Origin: a virus
IMG/VR virus record: IMGVR_UViG_3300032296_004087
Coordinates: 1 to 64,000 of that record
Direction: 5' to 3' (one strand)
DNA length: 64,000 nt
Shown in pieces: positions 32,773 through 40,943 of this stretch. The notes beneath the pieces are model-generated. The model was not told the origin of the DNA. It searched no databases and was given only the letters and a program-made list of their open reading frames with translations. Position 1 is the stretch's first letter. Each line of letters begins with the position of its first letter. Both the position numbers and the translations under genes were made by a program.

Positions 32773-33472
32773 AATTTTTATATCACTTTTTTTATTAGGT
32801 ACAATATCTTTAAGTGGTCAGATTGCAAAAATTCAGACAGAAGAATACACTGCAGGATTTGAGGCAAAAAAAACACTTGATGAATTGCCACCATATCAAG
32901 ACACAATCCAAATCCCAATTCAAATTCTTAAAATTGGTATTAATGATGATGTATACGAAATGTATCCTGAACTTCGTGATGCCAGAGTTGGACTTGGTGT
33001 AACAAATATTGTATTAGAATATTTGGAAGAAACTGAGAGATTTGTTTTTACTGAGGACAAACTTGAAATCAAGGAAAGAATGGTTCAGCAATTCAAAGCA
33101 TCTAATAAAGGATTTACTGAAAATAAATTGGACGGTAAAGGTAAGATTAAACTTGCCAAGTATTTTGTTTACATTGAAGTGTACGATTTTTCTGTAGGTG
33201 AAGATGAGGTTGTTGAAACTTCAGGTGTGACAATTAAACAAATTACTCAACTCGGATTACAAGTTAGATTTGTTGATTCTGAGACAGGAGAGGTAATTAC
33301 AGGTTCCGGTCAAGGAAGAGCAATTACAATCAAAACCTCAAGTGTTTTAGGTGATATCGAGGGACCGGCATTTAATCGTTCAACAGTTGGGGTATCCACT
33401 AAAAAGGCTTTGGAAACAGCATCGGTAAGAGTGGTTACAAAAATGATAAAAAAAGGGGTATTCAAAAGTTAA
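32759..33472 (+). CDS. CsgG-like secreted protein
   Basis: 237 aa from MHLGKIFISLFLLGTISLSG (signal peptide). FVYIEVYDFSVGEDEV, then LGLQVRFVDSETGEVITGSG and NRSTVGVSTKKALETASVRV follow the CsgG/curli-secretion family pattern. No lipobox Cys is visible. CsgG forms an outer-membrane export pore in E. coli; here it could form a related periplasmic or outer-membrane assembly with the neighbours. Confidence 0.75.
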   Translation: MHLGKIFISLFLLGTISLSGQIAKIQTEEYTAGFEAKKTLDELPPYQDTIQIPIQILKIGINDDVYEMYPELRDARVGLGVTNIVLEYLEETERFVFTEDKLEIKERMVQQFKASNKGFTENKLDGKGKIKLAKYFVYIEVYDFSVGEDEVVETSGVTIKQITQLGLQVRFVDSETGEVITGSGQGRAITIKTSSVLGDIEGPAFNRSTVGVSTKKALETASVRVVTKMIKKGVFKS

Positions 33473-33508
33473 TATGTCACCTCGAAAATTATTTTTAGAT
33501 ACTAACCA

Positions 33509-34936
33509 ATGAAAAGGATAATAACGACATTATTTGTTGTTATGTCCACAATTATTTTTGGACAGGGGTTCACATATTCTTATGTGGACCCTTGTTCCAG
33601 ACAGATTAAAACTCTCCAAGTTACAAACAATCAAGCCATAACAGTAAACTATTTAGGGAATATCAATAGTTTTTCATCTAATGATTTTATTAATGGAAAC
33701 TTTGATTTGTGGGTCAATCAAATTACAGCGGCGGTCGCTAACCAACCATGTGATGAGTTATTAACTAATACACAAGTTTCTCAAAATATGTTTATTACTC
33801 AGAATTTAATTTCTACATTAACAAGTATCACGGCCTCTTCCACAATGACAGCCTCTAATGCTGTCGCAAATTCTGTATCGAACTCAACATCATCAAGAAA
33901 AAACAATAGAGAAGGAAACAAAAACAATAGTAATTCAAACTCGACCTCCAATAATCAAAATAATTCGGCAACAGATGGAACAAATAATAATACTCAAGGA
34001 AATACATCAAATGGTTCAACAACTCAGGGTGGAGGAACTCAACAAGGAGGAAATACATCAGGTGGTTCTTCAACTTCAAAAGGAAATAATTCGCAAGGAG
34101 GAACAAATAACCAACCAGCTGGGGTTTCTCAAGGGGGAAGTGGACAGACTCAGCGGGGTGTAACGGGAGAATCTGCACAAACTAATCCTAATGCTACTGG
34201 TGTACAAAATGAAACTTCGGGTGGGGGTAATGGTGGTACGACTAATTCGGTGGCTAATGCCGCAGAAGCCACATCATCAGGTTCAGATGGTAAAGGTGGT
34301 GGTAAACCAAAAGTTGGTTCGTTGATAGGTGTTGGTGATATTGTTGCAATCAGAGTTAATGAAGACAAATCCAATCAGTTCAGAGGTACGATGTCTGTTA
34401 CTAAGTCTAATACAAACAACACAAGAGCTAAAGGTGTTCTTTTAAACTATACCACAACAGTTAATAACTCGAATCTAACCTTTTATGGCGCTTTTTCCAA
34501 TAAAAAAAGAACAAACACTATGATTGTTGCAAATTCATCAATGATAGATTTTGAGCGTAATTTCTTTAACACTACAACGGCTCTTGATTCAAAAACATTC
34601 GGAAAAACATCCATTATGGGTGGATTAAATTTTACTATCGGAGGATTGGGTGGTGAATCTTTTACAAATATTTCGGCGGTAGGCGGTGGATTCCACCCAT
34701 TTAAATTAAACAAAAACTTATCAGGTAACCTTTTGGTTCTTGGTGTTTACTCACCGTTTACTCAATTTTATGAAGGGAAATGGTGGGACTCGGGTTGGTT
34801 GATGGTTCCCTTTAGTTCTTGGGATTATACGATATCTAAAAACTTCAAATACAATGTTAGTTTTTCAGGTGTCTATCAAGTTCAAGGGAGTATTCTCCAA
34901 TTTCAAATATTAACAGGTGGAAAAATATTACTATGA
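33509..34936 (+). CDS. Secreted protein with low-complexity linker and beta-barrel-like end
   Basis: 475 aa. Signal peptide (MKRIITTLFVVMSTIIFGQ). Residues about 120-270 are Ser/Asn/Gly/Thr-rich (many NN, SGG, QGG), a flexible linker. The C-terminal about 200 residues show alternating polar/hydrophobic strands (KGVLLNYTTTVNNSNLTFYG, NLLVLGVYSPFTQFYEGKWW) like an outer-membrane barrel. Next to the CsgG-like gene, so possibly its surface partner. Overlaps the next gene by 4 nt. Confidence 0.7.
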   Translation: MKRIITTLFVVMSTIIFGQGFTYSYVDPCSRQIKTLQVTNNQAITVNYLGNINSFSSNDFINGNFDLWVNQITAAVANQPCDELLTNTQVSQNMFITQNLISTLTSITASSTMTASNAVANSVSNSTSSRKNNREGNKNNSNSNSTSNNQNNSATDGTNNNTQGNTSNGSTTQGGGTQQGGNTSGGSSTSKGNNSQGGTNNQPAGVSQGGSGQTQRGVTGESAQTNPNATGVQNETSGGGNGGTTNSVANAAEATSSGSDGKGGGKPKVGSLIGVGDIVAIRVNEDKSNQFRGTMSVTKSNTNNTRAKGVLLNYTTTVNNSNLTFYGAFSNKKRTNTMIVANSSMIDFERNFFNTTTALDSKTFGKTSIMGGLNFTIGGLGGESFTNISAVGGGFHPFKLNKNLSGNLLVLGVYSPFTQFYEGKWWDSGWLMVPFSSWDYTISKNFKYNVSFSGVYQVQGSILQFQILTGGKILL

Positions 34937-35382
34937 AAAATATCCTATTATCAATTGGTTTAATAATGTCCTTAGGTTTATTTGGACAAACTTGTTATAC
35001 TGTTAAAGGTATTGAAAATAAAAGTGAAAACCCTGATTTATCTTCAAAAAGGTTTACCTTTGGAGTTAAACAAATTGCTGAGGAACTTATCAGTGAAAAA
35101 TTAAGTTTGTGTGAAGAAGGAACCTCGGTTTTCGTTAATATCATTTCAATTGAAGCTCCTTCGGTTGGTATTAACATTGGTCCTTTTATGATTAAAAAGA
35201 AAATTACAGAGGTCAAAACTGAAGTGGTGATTGAGGGTGTCAAGTATGAAGGATTCGGAAGTGCTAAACTTGCGGTTAAAGCGGGTTTTGCTGAGCTCAG
35301 AGATGAAAATTTACCATTCGAAAAATCAGTGTTTTCATCTGCAATTAAAAAATCATTAGAAAACGCGATTGGAAAATTGTGA
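34933..35382 (+). CDS. Secreted protein, 149 aa (CsgG-cluster partner)
   Basis: Signal peptide MKNILLSIGLIMSLGLFGQ. Mature part includes FTFGVKQIAEELISEKLSLC and VKYEGFGSAKLAVKAGFAEL; alpha/beta with no catalytic motif. Start overlaps the previous stop and its own stop overlaps the next start (TGATG), so it is part of a coupled secretion operon. Confidence 0.7.
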   Translation: MKNILLSIGLIMSLGLFGQTCYTVKGIENKSENPDLSSKRFTFGVKQIAEELISEKLSLCEEGTSVFVNIISIEAPSVGINIGPFMIKKKITEVKTEVVIEGVKYEGFGSAKLAVKAGFAELRDENLPFEKSVFSSAIKKSLENAIGKL

Positions 35383-36581
35383 TGAAAAAATTCGTTGCCA
35401 GTATTTTATTCTTAGTTCTTGTATTTCATTTGCAAGGACAAGAATTTACCTATTCGGGTAACATCTATGATGGGAATGAGGTAGGTGTGCAAGGTGTTGA
35501 AGTACAACTTTTAACAAAAAATATTTCAAATTATGAAATTACTAACCCAACATATTCTAATTTTGCCTTTGCGGGGGGTACCTCAGTAAACGGTTGTGAC
35601 GATTGTGTTCAAGGACCCTTCAATATTGGTTTTAATTTCACCTATTTTGGTAACACTTATACACAATTTTATGTTAGTTCGAATGGTTGGATAGGATTTT
35701 CACCCGGTCAAACAAGTGGTTATGTTGCCCAATTTTTACCAAATGGTAGTGCACCAAAGAATGCTATCTTAGCTGATTGGGAAGATTTGTTTCCTTCCTC
35801 AGGTCAAATGAATTATTATGTGACTGGAAGTTCCCCAAACAGAAAAATGGTTTTTAATTTTAACAGGGTACCATTTTATGATTGCAGGAGTATTTCAGTG
35901 ATTTGGCAAATAGTATTAAGTGAAACTACAAATGAAATTGACATTAACCTTCAATCAAAACCACAATGTGGTGGATATTCCGCCACTTTAGGTCTTACTA
36001 ATATCACAGGAACACAAGTTGTTCCTGTTGGTGGAAAAAACGCGGTGCAATGGTCCATAACTCAAGGTACTTCTTATAAGTTTACACCTTCAACTGTTCA
36101 AACAACATTCAATTATAATAGGTCGGTTTACACCTCAGCCGTTGGAAATTACAACTTCGGTTCAACAGGTTTAGATATTAACAACTATCAGTTTCAAATA
36201 GTAGTTCCCAACCCAACAACAACAAGTCCCTTATCGGTTACCGATGCTAAGTATGTGTCTGATTTAGTTTTAGGTGTTATTCCTATTACTTCCAAAGAAT
36301 ACTATAGAATGGACATTAACAATGACGGGAGAATTACTGTATCGGATGGTTTTCTTTTGTTTGGTGTAACAACAGGTCTAAAAAACAATACTATTCTTGC
36401 ACCTTCAGTAAGAATGTTCAATAGTGGTGAATGGACAACAATCAAAAACTCCACAAATAATCTTAAGTCTACAATTCTTGGTCAGTCTTCAATGACTATC
36501 TCGAACCCTGTAAGAGGTGGCTCAACTAACATCTATTTATTAACCACAGGATACTCAAATAAAAATAAATTAATTTATTGA
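35382..36581 (+). CDS. Secreted adhesin-like protein with dockerin module
   Basis: 399 aa. Signal peptide (MKKFVASILFLVLVFHLQGQ). Central region FNIGFNFTYFGNTYTQFYVS, SSNGWIGFSPG, ILADWEDLFP resembles nidogen-like/PA14-type extracellular folds of Bacteroidetes adhesins. A dockerin-like segment YYRMDINNDGRITVSDGFLL preceded by SVTDAKYVSDLVLGV matches that of the gene at 30486. No T9SS tail is evident. Likely surface or secreted, acting with the cohesin-like protein. Confidence 0.75.
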   Translation: MKKFVASILFLVLVFHLQGQEFTYSGNIYDGNEVGVQGVEVQLLTKNISNYEITNPTYSNFAFAGGTSVNGCDDCVQGPFNIGFNFTYFGNTYTQFYVSSNGWIGFSPGQTSGYVAQFLPNGSAPKNAILADWEDLFPSSGQMNYYVTGSSPNRKMVFNFNRVPFYDCRSISVIWQIVLSETTNEIDINLQSKPQCGGYSATLGLTNITGTQVVPVGGKNAVQWSITQGTSYKFTPSTVQTTFNYNRSVYTSAVGNYNFGSTGLDINNYQFQIVVPNPTTTSPLSVTDAKYVSDLVLGVIPITSKEYYRMDINNDGRITVSDGFLLFGVTTGLKNNTILAPSVRMFNSGEWTTIKNSTNNLKSTILGQSSMTISNPVRGGSTNIYLLTTGYSNKNKLIY

Positions 36582-36583
36582 AA

Positions 36584-37183
36584 ATGACTAAAATAAAATC
36601 ACTAATACTATTAAGCCTTGTAAGTTTAATTTTTATTTCCGCACAAGCTTTAAAAGATGTTAAAGTTAAAAACCAAATTTTTGAGGTAAATTACTCTCAA
36701 TCATTAGAACAACCACTTGAACTCACTTATCGTTCTATTAATAGACCTACAAATGTAAATCGTGGTTCTATGGATTTTAAAACAGAACCTAATGTTCATA
36801 CTTCAGACCATAACGATTATGCAAAAAATATTTGGGATAAAGGACACTTAGCTCCCGCAGCTACTTTCTCAGATAATATGGATAATCTCAAAACTACTTT
36901 CTCATATCTTAATTGTGCCTTACAAGACCAATACTTAAACAGGGGGGAATGGAGATTACTTGAAGAACAAGAAAGAAAATGGGATGACAAAGAAAATCTA
37001 ACAGTAAGGATAATATTGGATTTTGATAAGAGTTCTTTAGTTATCCCAACAGGTGCAATGGTACCTAAGGGTTTTACCAAACACATTTATTTCGAAACAT
37101 CAAAGAAGTGGGAATGTTATTACTTTCCAAATGAAAAACCAACAAAAAAATGGAATGAACACAAAATTAAGTGTGTTCACTAA
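36584..37183 (+). CDS. DNA/RNA non-specific endonuclease (secreted)
   Basis: 199 aa. Signal peptide with ISAQ end, then NIWDKGHLAPAATFSD (85-100), the NUC1 D-(R/K)-GH active site with catalytic His88, and SYLNCALQDQYLNRGEWRLL for the metal-binding Asn region. Exported nuclease that would degrade extracellular or periplasmic nucleic acid. ATG at 36584; a TTG 2 codons upstream is possible. Confidence 0.82.
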   Translation: MTKIKSLILLSLVSLIFISAQALKDVKVKNQIFEVNYSQSLEQPLELTYRSINRPTNVNRGSMDFKTEPNVHTSDHNDYAKNIWDKGHLAPAATFSDNMDNLKTTFSYLNCALQDQYLNRGEWRLLEEQERKWDDKENLTVRIILDFDKSSLVIPTGAMVPKGFTKHIYFETSKKWECYYFPNEKPTKKWNEHKIKCVH

Positions 37184-37788
37184 GAATTCTGAACTTCAAG
37201 TTTTAACCAATTATAAAACACATTACTGATTTCATCAGGTGAAGTGAGTTTCAAGTCTTTAATTTGGGATTTTAAGTATTCTATAGTTTTCTCAAATGTT
37301 GAGAGGGGCATTTGTTTGTAAAAACCATTTGGTATGATAATATTTTTTAAAAAACCATTTTTTTGTAATTCTCTTAATTTTCTTGTTGCAAATTCATCTG
37401 CAACCAATTCAATTTCTTTCATCAATTTTGCAGCTTCTCCAATGGACATTTCATTTGTGTAAAGTTTCAACATTTTTTCTTTACCATATTTTTTAAATTG
37501 ATATTGGTGGGCAAATTCATGAAATACAGAAAATAAGAACAAAGGTAGTGGTTGTTTAAAAACATTCTCACTAAAAATAATACCATTAATTAGTGCAACT
37601 GCAATACCCATTCGCAGTTTACCCAATTCAATTTTTTTTACACCTGATTTTTGTATATGATTTTCAATAACATCCCAAAACTCAATTATTTCGGGGTAAG
37701 ACGCAAAACTTTTTAATTTAAACTCATCTAACCCTTCAATTTGTTCTGTTAGCAACTTAAGTTGAGATTCATTTACAATAATTTTCAT
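37180..37788 (-). CDS. Leader-tagged zinc metalloprotease-like protein
   Basis: 202 aa. Leader MKIIVNESQLKLLTEQ (L-T-E site, residue 15). HEFAH (90-94) in FLFSVFHEFAHQYQFKKYGK is a zinc HExxH, and IELVADEFA (E132) about 38 residues later gives a likely third ligand, as in gluzincin-like peptidases. Promoter element TATTTATA (37794-37801) 5 nt upstream. Inferred to be injected and to cut a host protein. Confidence 0.75.
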   Translation of the reverse strand: MKIIVNESQLKLLTEQIEGLDEFKLKSFASYPEIIEFWDVIENHIQKSGVKKIELGKLRMGIAVALINGIIFSENVFKQPLPLFLFSVFHEFAHQYQFKKYGKEKMLKLYTNEMSIGEAAKLMKEIELVADEFATRKLRELQKNGFLKNIIIPNGFYKQMPLSTFEKTIEYLKSQIKDLKLTSPDEISNVFYNWLKLEVQNS

Positions 37789-37793
37789 TGTTT

Positions 37794-37801
37794 TATAAAT
37801 A
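37794..37801 (-). promoter_or_regulatory. TATTTATA element
   Basis: Minus strand, 5 nt before the ATG at 37788. Confidence 0.55.
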
Positions 37802-37817
37802 GTTATTGTTAAAAGTA

Positions 37818-37825
37818 TATTTATT
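37818..37825 (+). promoter_or_regulatory. TATTTATT element
   Basis: 5 nt before the ATG at 37831. Confidence 0.55.
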
Positions 37826-37830
37826 GTATT

Positions 37831-38097
37831 ATGGGAAATAAAGTTAGAATCTCTGAAACCGATTTGGTTAACCTAATTGAGAAGGTAATTAAAGAAGAAC
37901 CGATGAAGGACATGAATAGTTTTGGATTTAACATGTTAGGTAAATCTGAAGAAGAAAAAAGTACAATCAGAAAACTTGATTACTTTGAAAGAATTTTTAT
38001 TCCACGGTTCCAAGAAATTAAAGATGTACATGGATTAGAGTTTGTAATTAAACTCTTAAATAATTTGGCGGTTACTTTTGATGAGGTTAAGGATTAA
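37831..38097 (+). CDS. Leader-tagged unknown protein, 88 aa
   Basis: Leader MGNKVRISETDLVNLIEKVI then KEE (I-K-E), closely like those at 14209 and 46289. The rest, FERIFIPRFQEIKDVHGLEF and LLNNLAVTFDEVKD, is a short helical protein with no known family. Divergent from the metalloprotease. Confidence 0.7.
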   Translation: MGNKVRISETDLVNLIEKVIKEEPMKDMNSFGFNMLGKSEEEKSTIRKLDYFERIFIPRFQEIKDVHGLEFVIKLLNNLAVTFDEVKD

Positions 38098-38129
38098 TTT
38101 AATTCTGTAAAGGTCCAAAAGAATACTTG

Positions 38130-38357
38130 ATGAAAAAAGTTAAAAATGGTTTCGAAGTTTTCGACAAAAAACACAAGAGATTTGGTGGACACTGGCAAAA
38201 ATTATCTAAAATAGTAGGATTGGACTATCTGACCATTTATTTTGGTTGGTGGGATTTCTCATATGACCATGAGTGGTATGATGGGCAACATCATTGGTTA
38301 ACTTTAAAAGTAATACGAATTTGTTGGGGTGGAAAACCATTCAAGGATTTAAACTAA
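38130..38357 (+). CDS. Unknown Trp-rich small protein, 75 aa
   Basis: MKKVKNGFEVFDKKHKRFGG then YLTIYFGWWDFSYDHEWYDG. Eight Trp and many His. No family recognised. Confidence 0.55.
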   Translation: MKKVKNGFEVFDKKHKRFGGHWQKLSKIVGLDYLTIYFGWWDFSYDHEWYDGQHHWLTLKVIRICWGGKPFKDLN

Positions 38358-38368
38358 GTGATTTTTTT

Positions 38369-38740
38369 TTATTGATAGGTAATCCAAGACTTTGGAAAAT
38401 CACCTTCAGACATTTTTTGGTATTCAACTACGACATCTCTGTGAGGTGAGGTAAAAATTCCTACTCGGACATAACCGTCGGTACGAGGTAGAATGTGTAA
38501 CTGATAGTTTAGTGATTCTACCGACTGACCAAAAGTATTTGCGTTTTCAATATCCACAAAAGAACCTACCACCAAATAATACATTGGAGTTGAAAGCTCG
38601 GGTTGTCTCTCTTTAAGGGTGTGGTGTGAGGGTTGAGACTCGGTTACAAATGACACATCATCTTTACTTCGACCAATCATAAGGAGAATGACCACTACAG
38701 CCAAGACTCCGATTACCTTTAATTTACCTGCGGGTTCCAT
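38369..38740 (-). CDS. Membrane-anchored SPOR domain protein
   Basis: 123 aa from MEPAGKLKVIGVLAVVVILL (one N-terminal membrane helix), then a polar linker and YYLVVGSFVDIENANTFGQS through DGYVRVGIFTSPHRDVVVEY, the SPOR domain pattern. SPOR domains bind septal, stripped peptidoglycan; the phage protein may sit in the host inner membrane and act on division or lysis. Confidence 0.78.
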   Translation of the reverse strand: MEPAGKLKVIGVLAVVVILLMIGRSKDDVSFVTESQPSHHTLKERQPELSTPMYYLVVGSFVDIENANTFGQSVESLNYQLHILPRTDGYVRVGIFTSPHRDVVVEYQKMSEGDFPKSWITYQ

Positions 38741-38786
38741 GTTGAGTAAAGTTTTTTTGTCAATTAATAAAAAAATAGAAAAAAAA

Positions 38787-38819
38787 TTTGGTAGTGTCAA
38801 TTTTTTGTTTTTATATTTG
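38787..38819 (+). promoter_or_regulatory. Bacteroidetes-type promoter
   Basis: TTTG (38787-38790), 21-nt spacer, TATATTTG (38812-38819); the ATG at 38864 is 44 nt on, giving a real leader for once. Confidence 0.7.
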
Positions 38820-38863
38820 TGGTGTTGTTGAACCACTAACTAAAAACCAACAACATAAATGTT

Positions 38864-39412
38864 ATGTCTAAATTTCTCAAACAAGCAGAAAAGAAGTTCG
38901 CCACCAAAGCGGTTGTGAACATGAACCAAACCCTCAACAGTGTAATCACTGAGGCTTATGTTAAACTCAACCCAAGTGCGTACGGAGACCGTATTCAGGA
39001 GAAGATTCGTCAGACTCTCGGAGCGTCTACAGTAAATGCGTCAGAAGAACGGGGTGACATGGTAAAAGGTAATCGTTTCTACGAGACCAAGGTTACTTAC
39101 CTTTCTCGTTCGAGCAAGACCTACTCAATCCGTCACATTCGTCCTTGGGGTCGTCACACTAACTACTTGTTCTGTCTCATTGACAGCGCAAATCGTTTCA
39201 CTCCACAGTTTTTTGTCTTGGACAAGTACCGTCTTAATTCTTTCACCCTTCGTGCTATGAGTGGTACACCTCGTTCAAACATGGACAATCACAATGTCGA
39301 ACTGTCACTGACGGTTGGTCGTAACTCAGAATCGATGAAGAAACTTCATCGTTACAACTTACTTGAGAACACAAGTGCTGAGGCTTTGGTCAAGTGGTTT
39401 GACGCTCTGTAA
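38864..39412 (+). CDS. Unknown basic protein, 182 aa
   Basis: MSKFLKQAEKKFATKAVVNM; contains NRFYETKVTYLSRSSKTYSI and HTNYLFCLIDSANRFTPQFF, where E-T-K within a beta hairpin could be a PD-(D/E)xK-like core. That is weak. Codon use is GC-richer than its neighbours, which may indicate high expression or transfer. Strong own promoter and terminator. Confidence 0.65.
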   Translation: MSKFLKQAEKKFATKAVVNMNQTLNSVITEAYVKLNPSAYGDRIQEKIRQTLGASTVNASEERGDMVKGNRFYETKVTYLSRSSKTYSIRHIRPWGRHTNYLFCLIDSANRFTPQFFVLDKYRLNSFTLRAMSGTPRSNMDNHNVELSLTVGRNSESMKKLHRYNLLENTSAEALVKWFDAL

Positions 39413-39432
39413 GGGTTATCCCTTATGGAAAT

Positions 39433-39461
39433 AAACCCTCACCCTTGTGGTGGGGGTTTTT
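39433..39461 (+). terminator. Rho-independent terminator
   Basis: AACCCTCACCCTTGTGGTGGGGGT then T6. Confidence 0.85.
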
Positions 39462-39473
39462 TATTTACAATGA

Positions 39474-39481
39474 TATTTATA
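39474..39481 (+). promoter_or_regulatory. TATTTATA element
   Basis: GATATTTATA, 4 nt before the ATG at 39486. Confidence 0.55.
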
Positions 39482-39485
39482 GATT

Positions 39486-39995
39486 ATGAAAATAGTATTG
39501 AAGGAAACTCAATTTAATATTTTATTAGAAAAATATAAAATCGGGGATGAGGAAAGAGTGAAACTCATGGAAACCGATGATTTTCTGTTGGTAGTACCTT
39601 TAACTCACAATGCGACATGTAAATATGGTGCTAAAACAAAATGGTGTGTAACTGAAAAAGACCCCGATATGTTTGAAAGACATTATGACATGGGTAGTTT
39701 GGGGATATTAATTGTCAAAAATCCTGAAGTAATAGAGACCTTGGGTAATGAAAAATTTGCATTTTATGTGAATCGTCCCACCTCGATTGAAAACGCGAGA
39801 AACATCGAAAAGATTTTAGTTTATGATGATTCTGACCATTTTATTCCTTCACGGAGTTTTCTTAATTTTGCGGACAATTTAGGGTATCTTCCTCAAATCG
39901 AACAAGCAATGAAAATTTTTATAACATACGCCGATAAAAAATTTAACCCTGAAAATTCAGAAATGATAAGAAGGGGTTTACGAAATCCATTTTGA
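39486..39995 (+). CDS. Leader-tagged YGAxTxWC domain protein, 169 aa
   Basis: Leader MKIVLKETQFNILLEKYKIG (L-L-E site). Then FLLVVPLTHNATCKYGAKTK-WC and HYDMGSLGILIVKNPEVIET, the same core as in the 511-aa protein at 25669. Small enough that this domain is nearly the whole protein. Followed after 1 nt by a ParB-like gene, so it is part of a two-gene unit. Confidence 0.72.
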   Translation: MKIVLKETQFNILLEKYKIGDEERVKLMETDDFLLVVPLTHNATCKYGAKTKWCVTEKDPDMFERHYDMGSLGILIVKNPEVIETLGNEKFAFYVNRPTSIENARNIEKILVYDDSDHFIPSRSFLNFADNLGYLPQIEQAMKIFITYADKKFNPENSEMIRRGLRNPF

Positions 39996-39996
39996 T

Positions 39997-40518
39997 ATGA
40001 TTTTAAAAGAAGAGATTAAAAGAATCAAAGAAGTCATGGGACTCATTTCTGAACAAGACAAAAAAAACTTGGACAAGTTCATTATGGTTTATCCCAAAGG
40101 AATGGGTGTGGAATATGGTGAAGAGATTCCAACATCAGAGACTTATTACATTCCCTTGGGGATGGTCAAGGAAAATGAGATTTTCAAAGATGAGGATTAT
40201 TTTATGTCGAATGAAAATGTTCAGGATATGATTAAAAAATTGAGTAAGGGAAGTGAATTAGAACCCATTATGGTTATTCAACATCCTGAAAACGAAGATG
40301 TTTTCCTAATTATGGATGGACACCATAGAAAATTTTCTTATGAAAAGGCAAACAAGTTAGAGATTCCAGCCAGAATTGTAGAATACGAAAATATACTTTT
40401 AGCCGATGAAAACGGAGAAATTGTTTCGTCGTTAGATAAGGTTCGAAATGATATGGAGTTTCTTAGAAATTACTTTGTTACCCCTGACGGAACTGCAGAA
40501 TATTCAAAAGAAGATTAA
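39997..40518 (+). CDS. Leader-tagged ParB-like protein
   Basis: 173 aa. Leader MILKEEIKRIKEVMGLISEQ (I-S-E site, residue 19) is near-identical to those at 62996 and 63538. Central SKGSELEPIMVIQHPENEDV and IMDGHHRKFSYEKANKLEIP match the ParB/sulfiredoxin-like core (D-G-x-H-R). Such domains can be NTPases, nucleases or DNA-spreading proteins; activity unclear. Confidence 0.75.
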   Translation: MILKEEIKRIKEVMGLISEQDKKNLDKFIMVYPKGMGVEYGEEIPTSETYYIPLGMVKENEIFKDEDYFMSNENVQDMIKKLSKGSELEPIMVIQHPENEDVFLIMDGHHRKFSYEKANKLEIPARIVEYENILLADENGEIVSSLDKVRNDMEFLRNYFVTPDGTAEYSKED

Positions 40519-40910
40519 AGTCTTGCACCATCAAAATACCAATTAACAAATGGGTATTGACTTGCTAACTCTTGGATGTAAAGAAAAACTTCGTCTCTCA
40601 TTTCATCATCCCCTTCATCATCATTATCGTTTGCTGTAACATTTACATGAACGTCACCATTAATTGTGTGAACATTAAAAGTCATTGAGTTGTCTAAAAA
40701 GTACTCAAACTTTCGGTTTTGAAATCCATAAACTTCAATTTCATCTCCAAGAACCAACATTCTACCAATCTCAACAATATCTTGTTTCAGAAGAAAATCG
40801 GCAAACATTAAAGTGTTCTCTGATGGGTCCCCAACGATATTGTTTTCATCTGCAGAGTTAAATTGTTCGTGAATTGTTCTGTATTGTGACTCGGTAATGA
40901 TGAGTTTCAT
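40515..40910 (-). CDS. Leader-tagged acidic protein, 131 aa
   Basis: Leader MKLIITESQYRTIHEQFNSA (I-H-E site, residue 15). Rest is acidic (ANDNDDEGDDEMRDEVFL) and ends VNWYFDGARL. A paralogue, also on the minus strand, is at 47786. No known family. Convergent with the ParB-like gene, 4-nt overlap. Confidence 0.7.
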   Translation of the reverse strand: MKLIITESQYRTIHEQFNSADENNIVGDPSENTLMFADFLLKQDIVEIGRMLVLGDEIEVYGFQNRKFEYFLDNSMTFNVHTINGDVHVNVTANDNDDEGDDEMRDEVFLYIQELASQYPFVNWYFDGARL

Positions 40911-40927
40911 AAGTTTTTACTTTTATG

Positions 40928-40940
40928 ATAAATATTTATT
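40928..40940. promoter_or_regulatory. Divergent double TATTTAT element
   Basis: ATAAATATTTATT reads TATTTAT on the minus strand (40928-40934) and TATTTATT on the plus strand (40933-40940), serving genes at 40910 and 40944 (3 nt gap). Confidence 0.55.
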
Positions 40941-40943
40941 AAT

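Noticed and set aside
33855-34374. Plus and minus frames within the Ser/Asn-rich linker of the 33509 protein
   Set aside because: Created by low-complexity codons; the long frame with signal peptide explains the region.
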